Shown here: positions 56,817 to 64,000 of the stretch, one piece after another
How the letters are laid out: each line of letters begins with the position of its first letter
Position numbering within the stretch: position 1 is the first letter of the stretch
Assembly (NCBI RefSeq): GCF_023380265.1
Contig: NZ_CP093366.1
Span: 1,558,786-1,622,785 of the forward strand
DNA length: 64,000 nucleotides
From: Bombilactobacillus folatiphilus
GTDB taxonomy: Bacteria; Bacillota; Bacilli; Lactobacillales; Lactobacillaceae
Direction of reading: 5' to 3'
Made by a program: the position numbers and the translations under genes
The notes under the pieces: model-generated
What the model saw: only the letters and a program-made list of their open reading frames with translations
Databases searched by the model: none
Told to the model about the DNA's origin: nothing

Positions 56817-56832
56817 TGTTTCACATGAAACA
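56817..56832. other. Second parS-like palindrome
   Basis: TGTTTCACATGAAACA matches 14-15 of 16 bases of parS; only the central CG is CA. The palindrome extends to AATTTGTTTCA/TGAAACAAATT, 134 bp from the first site. Confidence 0.6.
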
Positions 56833-56868
56833 AATTATAATTTAAGAATATTGCCATCACCCATCAAA

Positions 56869-56899
56869 AAAAGTGTAGGATATATATCCTACACTTTTT
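56869..56899. terminator. Bidirectional terminator before purA
   Basis: AAAAGTGTAGGATA and TATCCTACACTTTT form a perfect stem between the converging unknown gene and purA. Confidence 0.9.
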
Positions 56900-56913
56900 A
56901 ATTCACGATCAAA

Positions 56914-58200
56914 CTATTGCCATAAATTATTTAAAACAATTGTTTCATCACGATTAGGTCCTACTGAAACACTCACAAAATCTAAACCCGTTAGCTCTTT
57001 GATTTTCGCCAAATAATCTTTGGCAGCTTGTGGCCAACTAGCCAAGTCAGTGTTGCCTCGCAAATCCTCCGACCAGCCGGGCAAGGTCGTATAAACTGGT
57101 TGACACTGCTCAATCTGTTGTAAACTAGCTGGATATTCATCAATGACTGAACCATCAGGTAATCGATAACCCGTACAAATTTTGACTTCAGACAAGCCAC
57201 TCAAAACATCAATACAATTCAAAGCCAATTCTGTCACACCTGCAACTCGTTTAGCATGCCGTAAAACCACCGAATCCAACCAACCAATCCGACGCGGACG
57301 CTTGGTGACAACGCCATATTCATGACCTGCTTCACGAATATAAGTGCCATTTTCATCGGTCAATTCAGTAGGAAATGGACCTGCACCAACCCGTGAAGTA
57401 TACGCTTTAGCAACACCCACGACATGCTGAATTTTCGTTGGACCAACGCCTAAACCTGCTGTATAGCCACCGACCGGATTAGATGAAGTCACGTAAGGAT
57501 AAGTTCCATGATCAATATCTAACATAATCCCTTGGGCGCCTTCAAATAATACATTTTCATTTTGATCAAAGCACTCATTAATTAATTTAGACGTGTCCAC
57601 TACGTAAGGCTTTAACTGTTGCCCATACGCGTAAAACTTCTCAAAAATATCCGCAAATTCTAACGGCTGTCCTTGATATACTTGCACAAATTCCTTATTT
57701 TTTAAAGCTAAATTTTGCTTTAATTTAGCGGCAAATGTTTCCTTTTCTAACAAATCACTCATGCGAATTCCAATGCGCGCAGCTTTATCCATGTAAGCGG
57801 GACCAATGCCTCGATTAGTCGTTCCGATTTTGTGATCGCCCTTACTTTGCTCCTGCAACTCGTCCATCCGCACATGATATGGCAAAATTACTTGCGCACG
57901 ATTCGAAATGCGAAAATTAGCGAAACTAATCCCCTGTTGCTGCAACGATTGCATCTCATTTACTAAGGATTCTGGATTTACAACGACGCCATTGCCAATC
58001 ACCGTCAGCTTATCTGCGTACAAAATTCCTGATGGAATCAGCCGCATTTTATACTCCGTTTGATCAACTTCCACGGTGTGACCAGCATTATCACCGCCTT
58101 GATATCTGGCAATTACATCACTACCACGACCAAGAAAATCGGTAATTTTACCTTTGCCTTCGTCGCCCCATTGCATTCCAACTACTACAACACCTGTCAT
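56914..58200 (-). CDS. purA: Adenylosuccinate synthetase
   Basis: ATG 58200 is 9 bp behind AAGGG; an ATG three codons upstream abuts that site. The 428-residue enzyme joins IMP and aspartate with GTP to form adenylosuccinate, the first step to AMP. The P-loop [21 protein letters not shown], the IMP-binding [16 protein letters not shown], and the GTP-binding [17 protein letters not shown] C-terminal segment are all present. It stands in its conserved region near dnaB, here separated by a 383-residue unknown gene. Confidence 0.97.
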   Translation of the reverse strand: MTGVVVVGMQWGDEGKGKITDFLGRGSDVIARYQGGDNAGHTVEVDQTEYKMRLIPSGILYADKLTVIGNGVVVNPESLVNEMQSLQQQGISFANFRISNRAQVILPYHVRMDELQEQSKGDHKIGTTNRGIGPAYMDKAARIGIRMSDLLEKETFAAKLKQNLALKNKEFVQVYQGQPLEFADIFEKFYAYGQQLKPYVVDTSKLINECFDQNENVLFEGAQGIMLDIDHGTYPYVTSSNPVGGYTAGLGVGPTKIQHVVGVAKAYTSRVGAGPFPTELTDENGTYIREAGHEYGVVTKRPRRIGWLDSVVLRHAKRVAGVTELALNCIDVLSGLSEVKICTGYRLPDGSVIDEYPASLQQIEQCQPVYTTLPGWSEDLRGNTDLASWPQAAKDYLAKIKELTGLDFVSVSVGPNRDETIVLNNLWQ

Positions 58201-58269
58201 TTGCGTCATCCCTTTTTGTCAATTAAACCCAATCCACATTTTAGCAATTATGAACATTACAAGCAATGC

Positions 58270-59421
58270 TTAACCAATTAATTCGTGTTTTGTAAAAAAT
58301 GTATTCAAATATCCCCAAGTTACCACCGCAATTTGCGTATATTTAAAACTTTTTTGTGCAGTCTTTCTTTCTGGCAAATCATAAAAAATTGCCAACTGAC
58401 ATTGTTGACGATCGGCTGCTTGGCAATACGCCAACTGTGATTCTGCCTTCTGCTCTCGATGACAATTAATCACTTCTTTGCGATCGGCTAATTGCTGAAA
58501 CGTTTCTGGCACAAAATCAGTCCCAAAACGCCATTGATCATTTAAAATCGGTTGGACAAAACTCATCCGTGCTTTTTGATAACGACAATAATATGCCACT
58601 TGCCGCAAATAATCATTTTGTGCTGAAATATAAACAATTCGCGCCAATTTAATCAACACATAGCCACCAAAGCGTCCCAAATCATCCACTAATTTTAAAA
58701 CTGCAAATTCCTGATTATATTGACAAATCGTCCCGACAAAAAAATTATTCTGCACATTCTCACAATAAATAATCACCAACGTTTGCTGTTCTTGAACCCG
58801 GGCCAAAAGTCGTGGAAATTGCTCATTCGTTTTAACCATAACCGATGCCACGTGTTCTGGACTTTGAGTTTGAAAGAATTCGGTTGCCAACTGTAATTGG
58901 GCTCCCGCAAATTCCAAGACAACTATTTGACGTAATTCCACGGTTGTCTGGGCGCCTGTCACCGAAAAATTAAATGAATCTAACGCTTGAATCGTGATTT
59001 GGTCGGACGTCTGCGCTAATAATTGCGCCTGAAAGTAACCGTCGACATGCAGTTGTTGCAGTAAAAGCGTTTGCTTACTTTGTTGCAAAAAAACTAAGAC
59101 TTGTCGCAACAAATCTTCCTGTTGAAATGGTGGCAACACTAAATCTTCCGACCACAAAATCGGGGTTTGGGTCATTAATTGCATGCGCATTTTCAAGCGC
59201 TCCAAATCGGCACCTTGATCCGTCAAAATTGCAATATTACTAATACGAATTAGGACATACCCGTCCAATAGACCATAGGCATTATAAGTGTGCAAAAGCA
59301 CCCAATGCTGATCAAACGCCAACACTAGGCCGGTATAAATTGTCTGGTTTTGACGCATAATACAATTAATAATTGTCTTTGTTTGATACGCTTGTTGGAT
59401 CTGTCGTTGTTTATCCATCAT
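58270..59421 (-). CDS. Protein of four internal repeats (Sm-like pattern), unknown family
   Basis: The 383-residue protein has no signal or membrane segment. Four related units of 60-65 residues are visible at about 17-76, 118-182, 214-277 and 316-376. Units 1 and 3 are most alike: a G/V strand, a D/N-Q turn, then GYVLIRISNIAIL against GYVLIKLARIVYI. The strand order and this last block recall the Sm1/Sm2 motifs of LSm proteins, but this is only a pattern match. The start codon overlaps the dnaB stop (TAATG), so it is co-translated with the replicative helicase. Function unknown; nucleic acid binding is possible. Confidence 0.7.
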   Translation of the reverse strand: MMDKQRQIQQAYQTKTIINCIMRQNQTIYTGLVLAFDQHWVLLHTYNAYGLLDGYVLIRISNIAILTDQGADLERLKMRMQLMTQTPILWSEDLVLPPFQQEDLLRQVLVFLQQSKQTLLLQQLHVDGYFQAQLLAQTSDQITIQALDSFNFSVTGAQTTVELRQIVVLEFAGAQLQLATEFFQTQSPEHVASVMVKTNEQFPRLLARVQEQQTLVIIYCENVQNNFFVGTICQYNQEFAVLKLVDDLGRFGGYVLIKLARIVYISAQNDYLRQVAYYCRYQKARMSFVQPILNDQWRFGTDFVPETFQQLADRKEVINCHREQKAESQLAYCQAADRQQCQLAIFYDLPERKTAQKSFKYTQIAVVTWGYLNTFFTKHELIG

Positions 59422-60794
59422 TACCCTTCTGTCAAAGGCGAAATTGCCGCAAATTTATTGTAGGATTTGACAAATAATAATTTAACCGTGCCCCGCGGAC
59501 CGGACCGATTTTTACCTATAATTACTTCAACTTCGCCTGCATTCATGTCCTCATTATCGACCGTTTCATCACCATCGGCATCATCGTTATAATAATCATC
59601 ACGATACAAAAAGGCGACAACATCCGCATCCTGCTCAATTGAACCAGATTCCCGAATATCTGACAAAACTGGTCGCTTATCTTGACGCTGTTCTACACCA
59701 CGAGATAATTGCGACAAAGCAATAACCGGCACATGCAATTCCTTGGCCAACTTTTTCAATTGCCGCGAAATCGTAGAAACTTCCTGTTGCCGATTTTCTT
59801 GCCCCGTGCCTTCAATCAATTGCAAATAATCAATAATAATTAACCCAATATTGCCGGTTTCTTTAGCCAATCGACGACATTTCGCCCGAATTTCCGCCAT
59901 CTTAATCCCCGGTGTATCATCAATATAAATGGAGGTTTTGGACAAAATACCCATAGCCACGATGAGATTTTGCCACTCATCATCATTCAAATTACCCGTC
60001 CGCAAATTATTAGCATCAATACTGCCTTGCGCGCACAACAGCCGGCTGGCTAACTGATCAGCGCCCATTTCCAAACTAAAAATGGCCACGGTTTGATCAC
60101 TATGCACCGCAACATTTTCGGCCACATTTAAGGCAAAAGCCGTTTTCCCAACACCGGGACGCGCCGCCAAAATGGTTAATTCATCCGGATGCAAACCCGC
60201 CGTCATATTATCTAATTCACTATATCCAGTCGACAAACCCGTTAACTGCGAATCCTCTTGTGCTAATTTATCAATATTTTCAATCGTATCATTCAAGACA
60301 TCCGATAATTTTTGAAAACCATTATCATTTTGACTTTCACCGACATCCATAATCGCACGTTCAGCACCATCAATAATTTCGGAGACATCGCTATCTTGTT
60401 CGTCAAAACTTTTAGCCACAATATCGGTCGCCGTATTAATTAATTGCCGCAATAAGGCTTTGTCAGCGACAATTTTGGCATAGTAGAGTACATTAGCTGC
60501 TGTCGGCACAATGGTGGCCAAATCACCTAAATAATTGACGCCACCGATATCGTCTAACTGATTCTTGGCTTCCAAATTATTCTTCACGGTGACTACGTCA
60601 ATAGCTTGATCTTGCTCGTTGAGATCCAACATCGCCGCAAAAATCAATTGATGCGCATGATAATAAAATGATTCTACCGTTAAATATTCCGCCGCTTCCA
60701 CAATTTTATCTGGCCGCAACAAAATAGAGCCAAGTACTGACTGCTCCGCTTCTTCATTATTAGGGGGAATCCGCTGCATCATTGAATCACTCAT
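59421..60794 (-). CDS. dnaB: Replicative DNA helicase
   Basis: The 457-residue hexameric helicase (DnaC in Bacillus naming) has the N-terminal DnaG-binding domain (PPNNEEAEQSVLGSILL), Walker A in ILAARPGVGKTAFALN, Walker B LIIIDYLQLI, the H4 region (SRQLKKLAKELHVPVIALSQLSRGVEQR) and the R-finger segment KNRSGPRGTVKLLF near the C-terminus. It unwinds DNA at the fork. It follows its own start region and is joined to the four-repeat gene. An in-frame Met at residue 5 is possible as an alternative start. Confidence 0.97.
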   Translation of the reverse strand: MSDSMMQRIPPNNEEAEQSVLGSILLRPDKIVEAAEYLTVESFYYHAHQLIFAAMLDLNEQDQAIDVVTVKNNLEAKNQLDDIGGVNYLGDLATIVPTAANVLYYAKIVADKALLRQLINTATDIVAKSFDEQDSDVSEIIDGAERAIMDVGESQNDNGFQKLSDVLNDTIENIDKLAQEDSQLTGLSTGYSELDNMTAGLHPDELTILAARPGVGKTAFALNVAENVAVHSDQTVAIFSLEMGADQLASRLLCAQGSIDANNLRTGNLNDDEWQNLIVAMGILSKTSIYIDDTPGIKMAEIRAKCRRLAKETGNIGLIIIDYLQLIEGTGQENRQQEVSTISRQLKKLAKELHVPVIALSQLSRGVEQRQDKRPVLSDIRESGSIEQDADVVAFLYRDDYYNDDADGDETVDNEDMNAGEVEVIIGKNRSGPRGTVKLLFVKSYNKFAAISPLTEG

Positions 60795-60847
60795 CTATCA
60801 AACCTCAACTTCTTCCTTCCCATTTTAACATTTTATGTATAGATAAA

Positions 60848-60879
60848 ATAGAAGAACAAGCTTGTGCCTGTTCTTCTAT
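60848..60879 (-). terminator. Terminator after lrgB
   Basis: ATAGAAGAACA pairs with TGTTCTTCTAT, a perfect 11-bp stem, followed on the minus strand by TTTTATC. Confidence 0.75.
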
Positions 60880-60902
60880 CAATTTTGTAAATGAGAATAA
60901 TT

Positions 60903-61634
60903 TTATAGATGCATCCAGTTCGCAAAGATTGGCACCGCAATGTTATCCACAATACCGATCACAACCACAGCCACTGCGGCCATTGCTCCTTGAACGGAAC
61001 CTAATTTCAAAGCAAAAGCTGAACCGACGGTATGACCAGCAGTTCCCATACCTAAACCAGCGCCAATTGGGTCATCATTCAATCTGAACCATTTAACTAA
61101 CCATTTACCCAAAGCGTAAATAATTACAGCGTTGACGATGCAGGCCATGGCAGTAATTGCGGCATTGCCACCAATAGCTGTTGACAATGGTAATGCAATC
61201 GCGGTCGTTGCCGATTGACTCATCATGGAATCAACTGACATCTTGCTCAAACCAAAGATCTTCGAAACGCCCAAAATCAAGAATAACGAAATGAAAGTTC
61301 CGATTAACAAACTTAACAAAATAACTAACCAATTTTTCTTAAAGACATCGTTACGTTTATACAACGGCACCGCAAACGCAATGGTTGCTGGTGTCAAGAA
61401 CCAGAAAATCAAATCGCCACCTGGTTTATAAAAGTTCGTGTACACAGTTGCCGTTGGCATATCCATGGCTTTACCCATCACAACTAAAATGATGATTCCC
61501 AAGACCATCGCTACAAATAACGGCTGGAATAAAAAGAAACCATTCGTTTTATTAAATAAGTATTGACCTAATTCAAAAACTGCCAAAGATAACAAAATTC
61601 CAAATAAAGGGTTAGACAATAATTCTTTGAGCAT
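60903..61634 (-). CDS. lrgB: LrgB/CidB family membrane protein
   Basis: The 243-residue protein has about seven helices and typical LrgB blocks: FFLFQPLFVAMVLGIIIL, FWFLTPATIAFAVPLYKR, SQSATTAIALPLSTAIGG and GTAGHTVGSAFALKLGSVQGAMA. LrgB works with LrgA in a holin/antiholin-like or carboxylate (pyruvate) transport system affecting autolysis. The ATG lies 19 bp after lrgA behind AGGAGGATATCAAA. It sits between rplI and dnaB, which are usually adjacent. Confidence 0.93.
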   Translation of the reverse strand: MLKELLSNPLFGILLSLAVFELGQYLFNKTNGFFLFQPLFVAMVLGIIILVVMGKAMDMPTATVYTNFYKPGGDLIFWFLTPATIAFAVPLYKRNDVFKKNWLVILLSLLIGTFISLFLILGVSKIFGLSKMSVDSMMSQSATTAIALPLSTAIGGNAAITAMACIVNAVIIYALGKWLVKWFRLNDDPIGAGLGMGTAGHTVGSAFALKLGSVQGAMAAVAVVVIGIVDNIAVPIFANWMHL

Positions 61635-61652
61635 TTTGATATCCTCCTATTC

Positions 61653-62048
61653 TCAGTGTTTAATTTTTTTACTAATCCACAACAATAATCTTGTCGTATA
61701 AGCTGTGACTACCAATAAGATAATTGTTGCCAAAATGATCACAATAACTAATTGCACACCCTCTTTTTTCATGACGTCCAAATTAGCTGCCAAGGAAATT
61801 CCTGAAGGAACAAACAAAAATCCAATCAAGCCAATCATTGCACCACCAAACGAATCAACCCATTCCAATTTTACGATATGAAATGTCAACAATAGATACA
61901 GTAACACCAATCCGATAACCGGAGTTGGCACTGGAAAGGACTTGGGCATTAGATCAGAAATAAATTGCGATACAAATAGCACTGCAGCATAAATTAACAT
62001 CTGTACTAATAACGGTGCTGATTTAGCTTTTTCTTCTTTTGACTCCAT
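61653..62048 (-). CDS. lrgA: LrgA/CidA family holin-like protein
   Basis: The 131-residue protein has four helices and the LrgA pattern: FVSQFISDLMPKSFPVPTPVIGLVLLYLLLTF, WVDSFGGAMIGLIGFLFVPSGISL and a final VVTAYTTRLLL segment. It is co-transcribed with lrgB. LrgA-type proteins form a membrane channel that counters CidA or moves pyruvate. No LytSR two-component system is seen in the window. Confidence 0.93.
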   Translation of the reverse strand: MESKEEKAKSAPLLVQMLIYAAVLFVSQFISDLMPKSFPVPTPVIGLVLLYLLLTFHIVKLEWVDSFGGAMIGLIGFLFVPSGISLAANLDVMKKEGVQLVIVIILATIILLVVTAYTTRLLLWISKKIKH

Positions 62049-62250
62049 CGTACGGCCTCCTCATGACTACGACTCGTAAACAAAAATGAGATACTTAATC
62101 AATTAATTTGATAAGTTTTTCGCTTTCTCCATTCATAAGTATAAGTGATTGCTCATTTTTTTACAAGCCTTTCTACATATGGTTTATACCGCTTACATTT
62201 ATTTGTCAAGTTTTTTAAATCGAGCTAGGACTCGTCATGCCAACTTTCTG

Positions 62251-62286
62251 AAAAAAAGCTGCAACGCTTAAACGTCACAGCTTTAT
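62251..62286 (-). terminator. Terminator after rplI
   Basis: On the minus strand AAAGCTGTGACG and CGTTGCAGCTTT pair with G-U matches, followed by seven Ts. Confidence 0.88.
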
Positions 62287-62290
62287 TTTC

Positions 62291-62746
62291 TTAATTTTTT
62301 TCAGTAATGTGAACACGAATTTTCGCTTCAATTCCCGGATATAATTTGACCAAAACATTCGTATAACCTAAAACCTTAATCGGCTCTGGCAAATCAATTT
62401 TGCGCTTATCCAGCTCAATTTGATATTGCTGTGCCAACGCCTGCGCAATTTGCTTACTGGGAATGGAACCAAATAAACGGCCGTCACTGCCAGCTTTAGA
62501 AACGATTTCAACCACGGTTTCATCTTTTTCTAAAACAGTCTTGATCATTTGGGCACTGGCCTTTTCTTCATCTTTTTCTCGTTGTTCAGCCTGCTTCTTA
62601 CCTTGCAATTCACTAATTGCTTTGGGTGTCGCTGCTTTAGCTTTGCCATTTTTGATTAAAAAATTACGAGCATAACCATCGGCGACTTCTTTAACTTCGC
62701 CCCGTTTGCCTTTACCTCGGACATCTTGTGTAAAAATAACGCGCAT
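62291..62746 (-). CDS. rplI: 50S ribosomal protein bL9
   Basis: The 151-residue protein has the bL9 signature in the N-terminal domain, [28 protein letters not shown], a long central helix (about 42-75, rich in K, E and A) and the C-terminal domain with [22 protein letters not shown] and [15 protein letters not shown]. It binds 23S rRNA at the base of the L1 stalk. The gene starts 10 bp after gdpP behind TTAGGAGGCTGAAT, the usual gdpP-rplI order. Confidence 0.97.
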   Translation of the reverse strand: MRVIFTQDVRGKGKRGEVKEVADGYARNFLIKNGKAKAATPKAISELQGKKQAEQREKDEEKASAQMIKTVLEKDETVVEIVSKAGSDGRLFGSIPSKQIAQALAQQYQIELDKRKIDLPEPIKVLGYTNVLVKLYPGIEAKIRVHITEKN

Positions 62747-62756
62747 ATTCAGCCTC

Positions 62757-64000
62757 CTAAGAATTGTTTTGTTCGTTAGTTTTATCTTCCACTTTTTGCT
62801 TCACAATTGCAATTAATTCTTTTTTGACTTGCTCAATAGTCGTCTCAGATAGCTGCGTGGCCGCGTTAGACAAATGACCGCCACCACCCATTTCTTCCAT
62901 AATCACTTGCACATTAAAATCACCCAAACTCCGTGCTGAAATCGCAATTTTACCATCGGGACGCTTCGTAATAACAAACGAGGCGTCAACATTCGCCAAG
63001 GTCAATAATGTATCGGCAGCTTGTGCGGCGATCACCGAATCATAAACTTGATCCTCTTCACCTGCACAAACGGCAATTTCTGGTTCCACCATCTCAACTG
63101 TATCAATCAAATGATTCCGTTGAATATAAGATGCAACAGTTTCCTTCAACAAATTCTGCATTTTTGTACCATCAGCCCCCACCGACCGTAAGTAACTGGC
63201 AGCATCAAAAGTTCTGGTTCCCGAGCGCAAAGTAAACGAATGCGTGTCGACAAAAATTCCCGCTAACATTGCCGTCGCTTCAACTTTGGACAAAGATTGT
63301 TCATTTTGCGGCTGATATTCAATCATTTCAGTCACCAATTCACTTGCTGAAGAGGCATACGGTTCAATATAAGCCAACAACGGATTGGACGGAAATTCTT
63401 CGCCGCGGCGATGATGGTCAATCACTACCGTTTGGGAAGCCAATTTTTGATATAACTCCGGACTCACCGCCATAGACGGCTTGGATAAATCGACCATAAT
63501 CAACATACTGTTCTGATCAGCTTGTTCCAAAGCTTCTTGCGGTGTCAATAAATCATCTTTCAAGTCGTCATCTTGTTGCATCCAATCCAACAAACGTAAG
63601 ACATCTGTGTGAGCCCCCGTAGCATCAAGCACAATTTTACAAGGACGATTATTCATTTGTGCAATCCGATGAATCCCTAAACATGCACCTAACGAATCCA
63701 TATCAGGATGTTGATGACCCATTACATAAATTACGTCAAATTGATTGAATAATTCGCGTAATGCCTGACTAATCATTCGTGCCCGAACTCGCGTCCGTTT
63801 TTCCATTGGATTCGTATTGCCACCGTAAAAACGCGCCGGTTCATCAGCTTGACGAACAACTGCTTGATCACCGCCACGTCCCAAAGCTAAATCAATATTT
63901 TTTTGCGCATCTTGCGCCAATTCCGCCAAATTGTCCTTGCCATAAGCAAAACCAATACTGAGCGTTAAGGGAACATTTTGTTGCGAAGTTGTTTTGCGAA
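62757..64000 (-). CDS. gdpP: Cyclic-di-AMP phosphodiesterase GdpP, C-terminal part
   Basis: The gene runs off the right edge; about 413 codons are visible and the frame stays open to the last base. The visible protein starts in the degenerate GGDEF domain ([40 protein letters not shown]), then the DHH domain ([15 protein letters not shown] with the metal-binding HxD and DxD pattern; [11 protein letters not shown], the DHH motif; [12 protein letters not shown]) and DHHA1 with [13 protein letters not shown] near the end. It hydrolyses c-di-AMP to pApA and so affects potassium, osmotic and cell-wall balance. The N-terminal membrane and PAS regions are outside the window. Confidence 0.95.
   Translation of the reverse strand, partial: RKTTSQQNVPLTLSIGFAYGKDNLAELAQDAQKNIDLALGRGGDQAVVRQADEPARFYGGNTNPMEKRTRVRARMISQALRELFNQFDVIYVMGHQHPDMDSLGACLGIHRIAQMNNRPCKIVLDATGAHTDVLRLLDWMQQDDDLKDDLLTPQEALEQADQNSMLIMVDLSKPSMAVSPELYQKLASQTVVIDHHRRGEEFPSNPLLAYIEPYASSASELVTEMIEYQPQNEQSLSKVEATAMLAGIFVDTHSFTLRSGTRTFDAASYLRSVGADGTKMQNLLKETVASYIQRNHLIDTVEMVEPEIAVCAGEEDQVYDSVIAAQAADTLLTLANVDASFVITKRPDGKIAISARSLGDFNVQVIMEEMGGGGHLSNAATQLSETTIEQVKKELIAIVKQKVEDKTNEQNNS

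Overview
The window is chromosomal DNA from a low-GC Gram-positive bacterium, most likely a member of the Lactobacillaceae. The evidence is the gene order (walR-walK-walH-walI-walJ-htrA-rlmH, and gdpP-rplI ... dnaB ... purA), a D-lactate dehydrogenase, C69 dipeptidase, Apf-like LysM protein, SLAP-type surface domain, Rgg-type regulator and strong AGGAGG ribosome binding sites. The species cannot be named from the sequence. No insertion sequence, prophage, CRISPR array or rRNA was seen; one tRNA-Lys is present.

Layout, left to right. 1-9.3 kb: end of a zinc dehydrogenase, a 6-phospho-beta-glucosidase, a MacAB-like efflux operon, the alkaline-shock operon (AmaP, DUF2273, Asp23), a drug-type MFS exporter, an AEC carrier and a sugar acetyltransferase. 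9.3-17.4 kb: an L-rhamnose locus (rhaB-rhaA-rhaD, an alcohol dehydrogenase probably acting on lactaldehyde, an MFS permease with rhaM, and an AraC regulator). 17.5-22.4 kb: tag, a histidine phosphatase, a MurNAc-6-phosphate salvage operon (murQ and an RpiR/MurR regulator) facing a BadF-type amino-sugar kinase, and fructokinase. 22.6-34.9 kb: pepD-ldhD, a frameshifted yjdF behind a probable yjdF riboswitch, a CPBP protease, a 50-residue basic protein, a CAP-SLAP surface protein, MarR plus nucleoside hydrolase, a P1B ATPase, an Rgg regulator, a YibE/F pair and a LysM-Apf protein. 35-43 kb: rlmH, htrA and the Wal operon, all on the minus strand, then tRNA-Lys. 43-51.9 kb: an aminotransferase, an operon carrying the two halves of a Tm-1-like protein behind a regulator that fuses the same TIM-barrel to an AraC DNA-binding domain, then DUF975, Nudix, GtrA, an amino acid permease and Ogt. 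51.9-64 kb: PBP1A with an unusual coiled-coil tail and a co-transcribed membrane protein, a divergent membrane protein carrying an exact parS site, purA, a four-repeat protein of unknown function, dnaB, lrgAB, rplI and gdpP.

In the right-hand half nearly all conserved genes lie on the minus strand. Together with two parS-type sites, a cluster of DnaA boxes near rlmH-htrA and the gdpP-rplI-dnaB order, this suggests that oriC lies beyond the right edge and that this is the leftward replichore close to the origin.

The most promising undescribed items are the TIM-barrel/AraC fusion with its split Tm-1 operon (44.4-47.7 kb), the four-repeat Sm-like protein joined to dnaB (58.3-59.4 kb), the PBP1A partner genes, and the DnaA-box and WalR-box arrangements around rlmH.
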